64,000 bases of DNA from contig NZ_CP062501.1 in NCBI RefSeq assembly GCF_014879975.1, positions 1,736,001 through 1,800,000 on the forward strand, in the 5' to 3' direction. Within the stretch, counting starts at the first letter, position 1. Each line of letters opens with the position of its first letter. The DNA is from Vibrio bathopelagicus (GTDB lineage Bacteria; Pseudomonadota; Gammaproteobacteria; Enterobacterales; Vibrionaceae). The notes under the pieces are model-generated. The model searched no databases and had not been told where the DNA came from. It saw only the letters and a program-made list of their open reading frames with translations. Both the position numbers and the translations under genes were made by a program. Shown here in pieces: positions 17,740 to 27,111 of the stretch.

Positions 17740-20272
17740 TCCAATGAAGCAAACTGGCTTCGTGCAGAACCAGCTCACCCATACCAAACTGACGTTGAAT
17801 CTATTCGCGGCGCACTATCGCCAATCGCCCTTACAAGCTGCGGCAATCCTGATTGGTATTGTACTTGCAGTCACCTTGTTTGTCGCGGTGCAAGCCATCA
17901 ACCTTAATGCCAAACGGAGCTACGCTGAATCCACAGAACAGCTGAGTGCCCAGGCGCGAAAACTGATCATTCCACCAGCGGGGCAAAACTATTTGCCGGA
18001 ATCGCTCTACTTCAAACTAAGACAAAATGGATTAAGCGCGATACTGCCCGTGATTGAAGGACGAGTAAGAGACGAACAAGGTCGTCGTTGGTCGGTACAA
18101 GGCAGTGAATTGGTCACAGCTCTCACCTCAAGATCTCGTTACTCACCCGACAAGCTAGACGAAAACGATAAAATCTCAGAAGACAGTCAAAACATATCCC
18201 TGTTCGACAGCTACTTACCGCTACCTCAACTGTTAGCTGGTGAGCCCATCGTGATGATGAGCCAATCGCAACACCAAAGCTTGGGAGAAGTAAACACGCT
18301 CACTTTGGATGAAGTGCTCACCAAAGTCGTGGTATTGCCAGATGAATGGCAGCTGGGTAGCCGAATGTTGATGGACATCGGATTCGCTCAGCAACTGCTT
18401 AACAAGCAAGGACAACTGAGCTATATCGCTGTTTTTGACACTAAGAGCAATACTCAGGATAAATGGCAAAGCCTCATAGGCGCACAAGCACAATGGATTT
18501 CCAACAACCAAAGCACGGATCTCGGTTCAATTACCGACAGCTTTCACCTCAACCTCACTGCTATGAGCTTACTGGCGTTCTTGGTTGGTTTGTTCATCGC
18601 TTACAACGGTGTGAAGTACAGCTTGCTCAAACGTAATCGACTGTTGGTGCAAATTCAACAAGCCGGGATTGCGCCAAGCATCGTATTTTCAGCTCTGTTA
18701 GTCGAGCTGACTCTTTTAGTCACACTGGGCGCGTCGCTTGGTTTCATTCTCGGCATTCAACTCAGTCATTGGCTACATCCAACCGTCGCGATAACGCTTG
18801 AGCAACTTTATGGTGCAACACTGCTTCCCGGCACATGGCAGTGGCAATGGTTAGTGCAGGCACTGCTGCTTACGCTGGCCGCAACGCTTGTCGCGTGTTG
18901 GCAGCACTTTAAACAGCGAGTGCGACAACCACTCTCTTCCCATGGCGGTTTCTATCAAGCGCCGGAAGCGTCTAACGAAAATCAGCTGTTTGTTATCGGG
19001 GCAGTATTAACCATTCTCGCGTTAGCAGGGTTATGGTTGAGCGAGCATCACCGCTTCACTATGGCATGGCTCGGTGTGTTAGTGGTGTCGATTCCCTTGT
19101 ACCTACCCAAAACGCTCAGCGTACTAGCGAACTGGAGCGAAAGACGCACCCAATCGGGATTAATACAATATCTGTTTGCAGAGCTGCGTGAACTTATCTC
19201 CCCTCTTTCCCTTGCCATGATGGCATTACTTCTCGCCGTCACCGCCAATGTGGGGATGAATACCTTAGTCGGTAGCTTTGAATCCACGTTAAAGCAATGG
19301 CTTGAACAGCGCTTACATGCCGATATTTACGTTAGCCCTGCCCAAGGTGAAATCGCGAATGTGGCACGTGCGTTAGAACAGTTTGATAATGTTGAAACCG
19401 TCTACAAGCAATACTACGTCGATGATAACCTGCAGGGCTTACCGACTTTGCTCGGCACCAAAGACAAAGACACACTTGAGCAAACCATGGTGTTCCAATC
19501 CCACGTTGATGACTTCTGGACGCGCTTTTACCAAGGTGAATTAGTGGCGATCAGCGAACCCACTGCGGTGAAGCTCGGTTTGTCCCTTGGAAGCCAACTC
19601 AAACTCGACGTGATCCAAGACAAAACACTCATCGTAGGGGCGATTTTTCATGATTACGGCTCACCGAATGGCGAAGTGTTACTTGCACCTAATTTATGGC
19701 TCGAAAGCGGATTTACGGATTTGCCAACCAGCCTCGGGATTAAAGTGTCTGGCGCCCAACAACAGGTATACGAACAGCTGCGCCAACAGCTGAATCTGCA
19801 CCCTAGCCAGCTTTATGACCAAGCGCAGATCAAATCCCTGGCGTTGGATATCTTTTCACAAACCTTTGCCATTACTCGAGCGCTTAATGGCGTCACTTTA
19901 ATGGTGGCGGTGATTGGCTTGTTCTGTGCGTGTTTCATGTTGCTCGATGCACGCAAAGCCGCCATTGCAAGGTTGTATGCGCTCGGTGTTAGTCAGCGAA
20001 AATTGATGGCTATGGTGGTCGGGCAGATTGTCGTATTAGTTACCTTTACCTTAATTGTCGCCATACCGCTCGGCGCTATGATCGGTTATGTGTTGACGGA
20101 CATCGTTACCCTGCGTGCCTTTGGTTGGAGCTTAAATTACTTATGGAGTTGGAGTGATGCACTCAGTATTCCCGCCATCACCATTTTAGTGGCGGTGATC
20201 GCAACTCTAATCCCACTGTGGCGCTTAGTCAGTAAACCAGTGGTATCTAGCTTGCAGAGCGAGGTGTTGTGA
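17732..20272 (+). CDS. FtsX-like ABC transporter permease, fused double unit (AttF/AttG-like)
   Basis: The 846-residue inner-membrane protein has a first helix at about 36-57 and a large extracytoplasmic domain to about 275. It then has three helices (about 278-385), a further group of helices around 420-520, a second periplasmic domain, and three C-terminal helices (about 720-840). This is two FtsX/MacB-type permease units in one chain. The C-terminal helices include LNGVTLMVAVIGLFCACFMLL. It overlaps the ATPase gene before it and the lipoprotein gene after it (ATGA-type overlap), so all three are co-translated. Transport substrate unknown. Confidence 0.88.
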   Translation: MSNPMKQTGFVQNQLTHTKLTLNLFAAHYRQSPLQAAAILIGIVLAVTLFVAVQAINLNAKRSYAESTEQLSAQARKLIIPPAGQNYLPESLYFKLRQNGLSAILPVIEGRVRDEQGRRWSVQGSELVTALTSRSRYSPDKLDENDKISEDSQNISLFDSYLPLPQLLAGEPIVMMSQSQHQSLGEVNTLTLDEVLTKVVVLPDEWQLGSRMLMDIGFAQQLLNKQGQLSYIAVFDTKSNTQDKWQSLIGAQAQWISNNQSTDLGSITDSFHLNLTAMSLLAFLVGLFIAYNGVKYSLLKRNRLLVQIQQAGIAPSIVFSALLVELTLLVTLGASLGFILGIQLSHWLHPTVAITLEQLYGATLLPGTWQWQWLVQALLLTLAATLVACWQHFKQRVRQPLSSHGGFYQAPEASNENQLFVIGAVLTILALAGLWLSEHHRFTMAWLGVLVVSIPLYLPKTLSVLANWSERRTQSGLIQYLFAELRELISPLSLAMMALLLAVTANVGMNTLVGSFESTLKQWLEQRLHADIYVSPAQGEIANVARALEQFDNVETVYKQYYVDDNLQGLPTLLGTKDKDTLEQTMVFQSHVDDFWTRFYQGELVAISEPTAVKLGLSLGSQLKLDVIQDKTLIVGAIFHDYGSPNGEVLLAPNLWLESGFTDLPTSLGIKVSGAQQQVYEQLRQQLNLHPSQLYDQAQIKSLALDIFSQTFAITRALNGVTLMVAVIGLFCACFMLLDARKAAIARLYALGVSQRKLMAMVVGQIVVLVTFTLIVAIPLGAMIGYVLTDIVTLRAFGWSLNYLWSWSDALSIPAITILVAVIATLIPLWRLVSKPVVSSLQSEVL

Positions 20273-21420
20273 TGACTAGTCATGTGAATAGTACGCTACT
20301 GAAAATCGCCATTATCTCACTTTGCCTGCTATCTTTTTGGGGCTGTGAAAAACCTCAACATCAATCAGCAAAAAATATGGGAGCTCTACTAGGCTCTGAA
20401 AAACAAACCGACAATGAAACACAAGAACAGACTGACCAATTCACACCTGTAGTAAAAGGCGTGGAGATCACCTTCCCTGCCGACCACCAAGCGCACCCAA
20501 GTTTTCGTCATGAGTGGTGGTATTTAACCGCCAACCTCATCGATGAAAATGGCAATGCTCTGGGCGTGCAGTGGACACAATTCCGCTTCGCGACTGCTCC
20601 ACAGGAAAGTGGCAATAGCACGAAGGAAACTACGTGGCAAAGTCAGCAAATCTACATGGCACACAGCGCTGTCACGACCAAAGACAAACACTACGCCGAT
20701 GAAAAGTGGTCTCGCGGCCAAACCGAACTTGCGGGTGTTGGCTCGTCACCATTTCGGGTCTATCTCGATGACTGGCAATGGACATCGACTACCGATGACC
20801 TCTTCCCTGCGACATTGAATGCCAATTCAGAACAATTTAGTTACTCACTAATACTCACCAGTAACTCGTCATATCAGAAACAAGGCGAGCAAGGCTACAG
20901 CACCAAAAGCAGCGACGGAAAAGTGGCTTCTTATTATTACAGCCAACCATTCATTAATGTATCGGGGGAGGTAGCCATTGATGGCGTAACACATCAGGTT
21001 TCCGGTAAAGGATGGATAGACAGAGAATGGAGCTCGCAGTTTTTGCTCGACTCACAACAAGGGTGGGACTGGTTTGCGCTAAGACTGAGTGGTGAAACCA
21101 GCTTGGTGGTGTTTCAACTTCGAAACTCAACAACAGGCAAGGCTAGTTATTCCCATGCGAGGTTGATGAATCAAGATGGTTCCAGCATCGCGATTAAGCA
21201 GCAAGATATTAGCTTAACCGCCATCAAGCAAACTAAAATCGATGGACGTGACTACCCAACAGAGTGGCAAGTTTTGATTCCAACTCAACAAATCGAACTG
21301 ACTGTCTCAGCACTCAATCCAAATGCCAAAATGCCACTGTCGGTTCCCTATTGGGAAGGCCCTATCGTGGTTGAAGGAACACACTCTGGTACGGGCTACA
21401 TGGAATTAACAGGGTACTAA
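20272..21420 (+). CDS. AttH/CrtC-like lipocalin-fold lipoprotein
   Basis: The product is about 382 residues. The start is ATG 20272, or an adjacent ATG at 20269 overlapping the permease stop. The N-terminus has a hydrophobic stretch ending SFWGCEKP; the Cys is probably lipidated, although F-W at -3/-2 is an unusual lipobox. The AttH/CrtC signature HPSFRHEWWYLTANL is present near residue 75-90, and GWIDREWSSQF with QGWDWFALRL appears in the second half, both typical of the two lipocalin-like domains of this family. CrtC hydrates carotenoids, but AttH relatives next to ABC genes probably bind a hydrophobic ligand. I infer a periplasmic partner of the transporter. A terminator follows. Confidence 0.88.
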   Translation: MTSHVNSTLLKIAIISLCLLSFWGCEKPQHQSAKNMGALLGSEKQTDNETQEQTDQFTPVVKGVEITFPADHQAHPSFRHEWWYLTANLIDENGNALGVQWTQFRFATAPQESGNSTKETTWQSQQIYMAHSAVTTKDKHYADEKWSRGQTELAGVGSSPFRVYLDDWQWTSTTDDLFPATLNANSEQFSYSLILTSNSSYQKQGEQGYSTKSSDGKVASYYYSQPFINVSGEVAIDGVTHQVSGKGWIDREWSSQFLLDSQQGWDWFALRLSGETSLVVFQLRNSTTGKASYSHARLMNQDGSSIAIKQQDISLTAIKQTKIDGRDYPTEWQVLIPTQQIELTVSALNPNAKMPLSVPYWEGPIVVEGTHSGTGYMELTGY

Positions 21421-21465
21421 GCCGAGTTGTAACAATGTAGGCACAAACTAAGTCCTTACAACATA

Positions 21466-21488
21466 GAGCCTCCACGACGGAGGCTTTT
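21466..21488 (+). terminator. Terminator of the ABC/AttH-like operon
   Basis: GAGCCTCC (21466-21473) pairs with GGAGGCTT (21479-21486) around a 5-base loop and runs into TTTT. Confidence 0.85.
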
Positions 21489-21596
21489 GGTTATTTACCA
21501 TGTTCTATTTATCTAAACGCTTGTTATAAAATATCTAATTTAATCAAACATGGAGCTACCCTAAAATATCAATCAAATGGTTAGAGGAAACAGAAC

Positions 21597-21806
21597 ATGA
21601 TTAGCTCGATACACAATGACGAACTCAATAGATACATCGAGAAATTAGACTTAAATCTTACAAAAGCTCAGGTTCGTGAGCTTGGCTGGCAGCAAAGTAA
21701 TGAAGAGGTAGGAAAAGAGAAAACAATCTTGGGCTCGTGGTTTTTCTTTTCTTTCTTTGGCTTATGTACATCTGTATGTCTTGCGATGCTGATGTATATC
21801 TCATGA
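21597..21806 (+). CDS. Small membrane protein of unknown function
   Basis: The 69 residues consist of a charged amphipathic N-terminal half (DELNRYIEKLDLNLTKAQVRELGW) and one C-terminal transmembrane helix (WFFFSFFGLCTSVCLAMLMYIS). AGAGGAAACAGAAC supplies a ribosome site before ATG 21597. Its TGA overlaps the next ATG in an ATGA tetranucleotide (21803-21806). I do not recognise the family; the translational overlap supports both small genes being real. Confidence 0.55.
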   Translation: MISSIHNDELNRYIEKLDLNLTKAQVRELGWQQSNEEVGKEKTILGSWFFFSFFGLCTSVCLAMLMYIS

Positions 21807-21985
21807 AGATAAGCAAAACAATGACCACGTATAACCAGCACGGAACGTTCAATTGGTTCGAGGTCGACGGAGAAACATACATACTGTTCAAGGTAGGTAG
21901 TACAAGCGCTCTATTGAATCAACACTATGATGATGTCACTGAACAACAGAGCACAATATACAGGCTCTTAAACACGACCCCATAA
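21803..21985 (+). CDS. Small hypothetical protein coupled to the preceding gene
   Basis: From ATG 21803 the product has 60 residues (MKISKTMTTYNQHGTFNWFE...), soluble and without signal peptide. The longer in-frame ORF from 21737 would run through the coding end of the previous gene without a ribosome site, so the coupled start is preferred. The family is not recognised. The size and pairing would fit a small regulatory pair, but nothing in the sequence proves a function. It could also be a chance ORF. Confidence 0.45.
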   Translation: MKISKTMTTYNQHGTFNWFEVDGETYILFKVGSTSALLNQHYDDVTEQQSTIYRLLNTTP

Positions 21986-22065
21986 GCTCATACTGCACAT
22001 ATTTACTTATGGTGTATCTATTCACTGATAGCGAAAACATCCGTTCTTTTGGGAACAAGATCGAA

Positions 22066-22854
22066 CTACAACAAACGGTTCTTATATTGTTCTGGGGTTT
22101 GGCCGGAATATTTCTTAAACATAGAAATGAAGGGGCTGGCTTGGTTATAGCCCAACGTGAGTGCCACTTCTTTAACCGACTGTCCGTTTCTTAATAGATC
22201 CATTGAGTACAAGTAGCGAACTCGTAATCGCCACTCCGTAAAACTCATTCCGAGCTCACTTTGACAATGACGCGACAAAGTTCGCTCGGTTGCGTGTACT
22301 TTGTCGGCCCAATCTTTTAGCGAGATATCATCGGTAGGGTTCTCTTCTATGGCAGCAAGAATAGGAGCAAGATACTTGTTATCAGTTGAAGGTAGGAAGT
22401 GATGCTCGACTTGTCGTTCTGCAAGTTGATCCAGTAACACCTGCACAAGCCTTTGATCTTGTTCACTTTGGGCGACATTGATATCGCGCTGACGAAAGTC
22501 ATCAATAATCGAAGACACGATTGGAGTGATCTTAATAAGGCTAGTTTTCTCAGGCAAATTCTGAGTTAACTCATGAGCAATATTCAACGAACAGTAATCC
22601 AATGGCTTGCGGTTATAACTGCAATGCATTACCCCAGCGGGTACCCAAATCGCGAGATGTGGTGGCGCAAGAAAACGTGTACCTTCTGCTTCCATTTCAA
22701 GGATCCCACCGCTGATCAACTGTACCTGACCCCAAGGGTGGCTATGTACACGAGTTTCGGTATTCGATAAGAAAGCTTCGAAATTCATAAATACGTTGGA
22801 TGGTGCCTTATCAAATGATAAGGATGGATGAAGGTTTCTTGAGTGTTTTTTCAA
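22066..22854 (-). CDS. AraC-family regulator with cupin sensor domain
   Basis: The 262-residue protein has an N-terminal cupin (about 15-100; VHSHPWGQVQLISGGILEME and WVPAGVMHCSYN) that would bind a small ligand. Two helix-turn-helix motifs follow in the last 100 residues (LKDWADKVHATERTLSRHCQ and VKEVALTLGYNQASPFISMFKKYSG). This domain order is that of the NimR/YdeC-type AraC regulators. The start is TTG at 22854 with AGGA upstream. It is divergent from the EamA exporter gene at 22954 with a 99-base gap, so I infer that it controls that exporter in response to the exported compound. Confidence 0.9.
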   Translation of the reverse strand: MKKHSRNLHPSLSFDKAPSNVFMNFEAFLSNTETRVHSHPWGQVQLISGGILEMEAEGTRFLAPPHLAIWVPAGVMHCSYNRKPLDYCSLNIAHELTQNLPEKTSLIKITPIVSSIIDDFRQRDINVAQSEQDQRLVQVLLDQLAERQVEHHFLPSTDNKYLAPILAAIEENPTDDISLKDWADKVHATERTLSRHCQSELGMSFTEWRLRVRYLYSMDLLRNGQSVKEVALTLGYNQASPFISMFKKYSGQTPEQYKNRLL

Positions 22855-22953
22855 ACTTGTCTTCCTATCGCGCCTGATGTCTTTTTAAAGATATCTGTAA
22901 GTATAACGACCTGTCAAACTAGCCGCATCAACTCATTTTGCGACGAGACTCAC

Positions 22954-23847
22954 ATGCATTATCTATTACCATTTTTCACAGTCTGTATCTGGGGTGCAAA
23001 TGCTATCGTCAATAAGCTAGCGGCAAGTACCATTGAACCAAGTGCAATGAGTTTTTACCGTTGGTTTATTGCGATGTTAATTCTTACACCGTTCTGTATT
23101 CGCTCGGTTATCAAACAATGGCCAATCATTAAGCCTAACTTGTCTAAATTGGCTTTCCTTGGCTTTTTGGGAATGGTGTTAAACCAGTCTTTAGGCTACT
23201 ACGCCGGCTTAACTACAACGGCTTCTAATATGGCATTGATCACTTCATTAGTACCGTTGATCAGTGTGTTCCTTAGCGTTCCTCTACTAAACAAGTCTAT
23301 TTCAAGCTTGAGTATTGTAGGCGGCGTCTTGTCTCTGTCTGGATTGGCATTGATGCTGGGTAAAGGCGATCCTTTATTCTTCATACACCAAGAACTGACC
23401 CAAGGTGATGGCTACATGCTAATAGCGGCATGTGTATATGCTTCTTACTGTGTATTGTTGAAGCGCTGGAAAATGCCAATCAGCAATTGGGTTGTGATTT
23501 ATATCCAAGGGATGTTCGCGGTCGCAATGTTAACTCCACTTTGGCTAACCAGTGATCAACTCATTCCTTCACAACAAGCTATTCCACTGATAGCTTACGC
23601 CGCCGTTGCTGCTTCGATTCTGGCACCTTGGATGTGGGTGAAAGCCATTGATACCATTGGCGCTGATTCCAGCGCAATGTTCATGAACTTAATGCCTGTA
23701 GTCGCTATTGTATTGGCATCAACATGGTTAGGTGAAGAGATTAACCAGTTCCATATCATTGGCGGTGTAATGGTGATTTCTGGTGTCATCCTTGCTCAAG
23801 TGAAAAGGAAACCAAGGCTTGAAGCGGCGCTACCTCAGCAAAGCTAA
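22954..23847 (+). CDS. EamA/DMT-family exporter, partner of the AraC regulator
   Basis: The product has 297 residues from ATG 22954, which begins directly at the first helix (MHYLLPFFTVCIWGANAIVNK, the EamA N-terminal pattern). A longer in-frame reading from 22843 runs into the divergent regulator and is rejected. Ten helices form two EamA repeats; the second repeat starts near residue 150. A second-half EamA pattern around WLGEEINQFHIIGGVMVISGV is clear. Such proteins export amino acids, nucleobases or drugs. The divergent cupin-AraC gene suggests inducible export. A terminator lies 33 bases downstream. Confidence 0.88.
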   Translation: MHYLLPFFTVCIWGANAIVNKLAASTIEPSAMSFYRWFIAMLILTPFCIRSVIKQWPIIKPNLSKLAFLGFLGMVLNQSLGYYAGLTTTASNMALITSLVPLISVFLSVPLLNKSISSLSIVGGVLSLSGLALMLGKGDPLFFIHQELTQGDGYMLIAACVYASYCVLLKRWKMPISNWVVIYIQGMFAVAMLTPLWLTSDQLIPSQQAIPLIAYAAVAASILAPWMWVKAIDTIGADSSAMFMNLMPVVAIVLASTWLGEEINQFHIIGGVMVISGVILAQVKRKPRLEAALPQQS

Positions 23848-23879
23848 CCACTTTGAAAAATAGATTAGATTCCATCTAA

Positions 23880-23910
23880 ACAGTGCCTGCTGATCAGCAG
23901 GTACTGTTTT
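23880..23910 (+). terminator. Terminator of the EamA exporter gene
   Basis: A near-perfect palindrome centred on GCTGATCAGC, with arms of 14 bases and one mismatch, is followed by TTTT. Confidence 0.85.
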
Positions 23911-24092
23911 ATAACCACTTCGCTTTATAGACATGTTGCTTTAGAACCACCTCCCCTTCATTAATTTTGTGATTTTGATTTCTCTATCACAACACTTTCA
24001 AATGTTTTTAATTCCAACTCGTGGTTGTTGCAACATGGTACCGACTCAGGTTTAATGCATTAAGTACTGTTTAAGTTGTAAAAGGAATTACA

Positions 24093-25715
24093 ATGACTCA
24101 ACCCACACTCCCAGTGATCATATCGTCACTGCTTGCTCTATCTTCTGCTTCAAGTTTTTCTGCCTCTGTTTCTAGCGATACACCTTTAGCGGAAGAACAA
24201 CATTTTGTGCGCGGGAATGGCGCAGAGCCCAACACACTAGACCCTAACTTTGTAAATTCAGGCATGCCCGGTGACATCATCGTCAACGATATGTTTGAAG
24301 GCTTTGTGATCGAGAACAGTGATGGGCAGATCATTCCGGGACAAGCCCAACAGTGGACGTTCAGTAACGACGGTAAAACGGTCACCTTCGTCTTAAAGAA
24401 TGATCTAAAATGGTCGAATGACGACCCGGTGACAGCATCAGACTTTGTGTTTGGTTGGCAGCGTGCAGTCTCCCCTAAAACAGGCAACAACACAGGATTT
24501 ATTTTCTCGACGGCGAACATCGTTAACGCGAGTGACATTATTGCCGGAGATAAAGATCCATCAGAATTGGGTATTAAGGCACTAAACGATCACACGATAG
24601 AAATCTCACTTTCAAAGCCTACGCCCTACTTCATGAGTTTAATGAGCATCAAGACCTTCTTCCCTCTGCCCGCTAAATTGGTGCAGGAGAAAGGCGACCA
24701 ATGGACTCGCGCAGAAAATATCGCGACCAACGGTGCTTACACTTTGAGTAAATGGGTCCCTAACGAATACGTTGAAGTCGAGAGAAACTCAAATTATTGG
24801 GATGACACATCAACAGTCATCAACAAGGTGACCTATTTAGGCTTGTCATCTCAAAACGCAGAGCTTATCCGTTATCAAGCTGGTGAAATTGATATGACGA
24901 ACCGTGTTCAGCTTGAGTATTACCAAAAGTTACGTAAAGAGAGCCCTGAACAAATTAAGGCTCAAGCTTTGTTAGGGTCATATGTTTACTCTTTTAATAC
25001 GCGTCAGGCACCGTTTAATGATGTAAGAGTTAGACAAGCACTAAGCATGGCGGTAAATCGAGAGATCTTAGTCGATAAAGTGACTGGCCAAGGAGAGCCT
25101 GAAGCCTACAGCGTGACGCCTAACAATATCCCGAGTTACACGGCTCCTAAGTCTTTATTCGAAGCACTAGATAGCTCAGAACGCCAAACCAAGGCTAAGC
25201 AGTTACTCGCAGAAGCTGGCTATAACCAAGACAACCCACTTACATTTACGCTCACATATAACACCAGCGAAAACCATAAAAAGATCGCTATTGCGATTGC
25301 ATCAATGTGGAAACCGCTTGGTGTCAAAGTAGAATTGGAAAATATGGAGTGGAAAGCGTATGTCGCAGCTAAAGGAGCGGGAGACTATCAGCTTGCTCGA
25401 TCATGGGCATTTGGAGACTACCCAGAGCCATCGGCTCTGCTAGAAGCCTTCACTTGTGGTCATACAGCTAATGAGAGTGGTTACTGTAACTCTGATTATG
25501 ATGAGCTCTTGCAGCAAGCGAGTAAAACGGAAGATCAGTCTAAACGTTTTGCTTTATACCAGCATGCTGAATCGCTATTGAACCAATCTTCAGTAGTTAT
25601 ACCTCTATATCACTATAACCACACTCGATTAGTGCGAAATACACTCAAAGGCTTCCCTAACAATAATCCGAAAGGAAATATCTACGCTAAGGATCTATAC
25701 TTTGTGAAAGAGTAA
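24093..25715 (+). CDS. Oligopeptide-type ABC transporter substrate-binding protein (OppA family)
   Basis: The 540-residue SBP_bac_5 protein has an N-terminal export signal (hydrophobic LPVIISSLLALSSASSFSA). Family blocks are clear: RGNGAEPNTLDPNFV near the mature start, DFVFGWQRAVSP, and the second-lobe block FNDVRVRQALSMAVNREILV. OppA-type proteins deliver peptides of variable sequence to OppBCDF. No permease or ATPase genes are adjacent, so it would have to share a transporter encoded elsewhere. The ATG follows AAAGGAATTACA. A strong terminator follows at 25849-25881. Confidence 0.92.
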   Translation: MTQPTLPVIISSLLALSSASSFSASVSSDTPLAEEQHFVRGNGAEPNTLDPNFVNSGMPGDIIVNDMFEGFVIENSDGQIIPGQAQQWTFSNDGKTVTFVLKNDLKWSNDDPVTASDFVFGWQRAVSPKTGNNTGFIFSTANIVNASDIIAGDKDPSELGIKALNDHTIEISLSKPTPYFMSLMSIKTFFPLPAKLVQEKGDQWTRAENIATNGAYTLSKWVPNEYVEVERNSNYWDDTSTVINKVTYLGLSSQNAELIRYQAGEIDMTNRVQLEYYQKLRKESPEQIKAQALLGSYVYSFNTRQAPFNDVRVRQALSMAVNREILVDKVTGQGEPEAYSVTPNNIPSYTAPKSLFEALDSSERQTKAKQLLAEAGYNQDNPLTFTLTYNTSENHKKIAIAIASMWKPLGVKVELENMEWKAYVAAKGAGDYQLARSWAFGDYPEPSALLEAFTCGHTANESGYCNSDYDELLQQASKTEDQSKRFALYQHAESLLNQSSVVIPLYHYNHTRLVRNTLKGFPNNNPKGNIYAKDLYFVKE

Positions 25716-25848
25716 AAATGAGCTCAACAGCAAAGAAACTTTAACCACCCCTTTAGGGTTAATAGATATAAAATAACCTTGAGCTAACCAGATGAACAAC
25801 GGGTAGTTGGCTAAAATAAAAAGGTACCGACATGAGTACCACACGGCT

Positions 25849-25881
25849 TAAAAACACCTAGCACTCTGCTAGGTGTTTTTC
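25849..25881 (+). terminator. Terminator after the OppA-like gene
   Basis: AAAACACCTAGCA and TGCTAGGTGTTTTT form a 12-13-bp stem with a short loop and T-run; the A-run on the left makes it usable in both directions. The remaining 25882-26090 stretch holds only the promoter region of the thioesterase gene. Confidence 0.9.
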
Positions 25882-26090
25882 TTTGTATCTCGTCTTTGTT
25901 CACTATCAAATCCTCGTACATCCCCCTTATTCTTATTGCTATCAAGCGCCTAAGTTCACCTGTTTGTCATCCGTTTAAAAAAATAGTCTTAACCATGGGA
26001 TTATCCGCTTTAATTTGTACCATCTTAAGTATATTGTTATTAGCAAGTAACAAGCATGTTAAGCAACACAATAATAATGAAGGAAGATAG

Positions 26091-26594
26091 ATGAGCAGTA
26101 ACAATAGCCGACAAGATGGTAAACGAGACGTTACTCTGCGTTTTTTAGCTGAGCCCGGGGATGTGAACTTTGGTGGTAAAGTTCATGGTGGTGCAGTAAT
26201 GAAATGGGTCGATTTAGCGGCTTATGCTTGTTCTGCAGGATGGAGTGGTAAATATTGTATTACCGCTTACGCTGGTGGTATTCGATTCGTTGCGCCAATC
26301 CATGTGGGCAACCTTGTTGAAGTCAGCGCGAAGGTCATCTATACCGGTTCATCTTCCATGCACATCGCTATCGACGTGCAAGCCAGCGACCCTAAAGAGC
26401 TCAACAATCGCCTAACGACTCACTGTATCGTTATTATGGTTGCTGTTGATGAAAACGGTAATCCGACTAAGGTGCCTGAGTGGATACCAGAAACGCCAGA
26501 AGACATCGAGTTAAGAGATTCAGCTATTCGCCTAATGAACATGCGAAAACAGATAGGCGAAGAGATGGAAGCGCACGTGAAGTACCTTAAATAA
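26091..26594 (+). CDS. Acyl-CoA thioesterase, hotdog fold (YciA/BFIT group)
   Basis: The 167-residue cytosolic protein has the hotdog acyl-CoA hydrolase block NFGGKVHGGAVMKWVDLAAYACS, with the conserved central helix and Asp (about residues 26-50). ITAYAGGIRFVAPIHVGNLVEVSAKV follows, typical of this group. It hydrolyses acyl-CoA thioesters of medium or long chain; chain preference is not readable. AAGGAAG six bases before ATG is a good ribosome site. A short TTG-initiated ORF ending exactly at 26090 precedes it and is judged noise. It is monocistronic, with a weak hairpin downstream. Confidence 0.92.
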   Translation: MSSNNSRQDGKRDVTLRFLAEPGDVNFGGKVHGGAVMKWVDLAAYACSAGWSGKYCITAYAGGIRFVAPIHVGNLVEVSAKVIYTGSSSMHIAIDVQASDPKELNNRLTTHCIVIMVAVDENGNPTKVPEWIPETPEDIELRDSAIRLMNMRKQIGEEMEAHVKYLK

Positions 26595-26632
26595 GGTCAC
26601 TATCCAGAAAGCCCTACAAAACCTTACTACAA

Positions 26633-26656
26633 TGCCGAGTACTTACTTGGCATTTG
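26633..26656 (+). terminator. Weak terminator after the thioesterase gene
   Basis: TGCCGAG pairs with CTTGGCA (one G-U) around TACTTA, followed by TTTGTTTC. Confidence 0.55.
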
Positions 26657-26865
26657 TTTCTCTAACTCAACTCCCCTATTCACACTCTCACAGACAAAAC
26701 CGCCTGCTTATCTCAAGATGGCTTATATAGCGTGATACTCAGCCAAGGGTTGAAATGAAGTCGCTATTGTTTAGCGATTTGCTCGAACTGTAATAAAGTC
26801 GTCATTTAGCTCTGTTTAAATACCGCCAATCATAATGGATGTATTTGAATTTCCCGGAGCTACTC

Positions 26866-27111
26866 TTGAGCGTCACACGCCCCACTCTTAGCGAATCTAC
26901 ACTGAACAATCTCAAGGCAGTTGAGTATCAATGGGTCAGAACATTGTACGTAGAAGGTTACGATAGCAATGAAATTAACCACTATATCCAGACTTGTTTT
27001 GGTGGGGATAACACGTTTGCGGATCTATTTCGTCGTGTCGCACTCGATCAAGAAAGCATCTATGTGTTGTTGCAGCATTTAGGTTGCGCACCATCAAGCA
27101 AAGAGTTCTAA
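26866..27111 (+). CDS. Small conserved-looking hypothetical protein
   Basis: I prefer the TTG at 26866 as start because GGAG sits 8 bases upstream (26854-26857); the in-frame ATG at 26839 has no ribosome site. The 81-residue soluble product starts LSVTRPTLSESTLNNLKAVEYQW (first residue read as Met) and contains two helical stretches (WVRTLYVEGYDSNEINHYI and FADLFRRVALDQESIYVLLQHLG). It has no signal peptide or metal motif. I do not recognise the family. The amphipathic composition and lack of rare-codon runs favour a real gene. Confidence 0.55.
   Translation: MSVTRPTLSESTLNNLKAVEYQWVRTLYVEGYDSNEINHYIQTCFGGDNTFADLFRRVALDQESIYVLLQHLGCAPSSKEF

Noticed and set aside
25896..26090. 64-codon ORF directly before the thioesterase gene
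   Set aside because: It starts with TTG, has no ribosome site and begins next to the preceding terminator; the shorter ATG start at 25995 also lacks a ribosome site.
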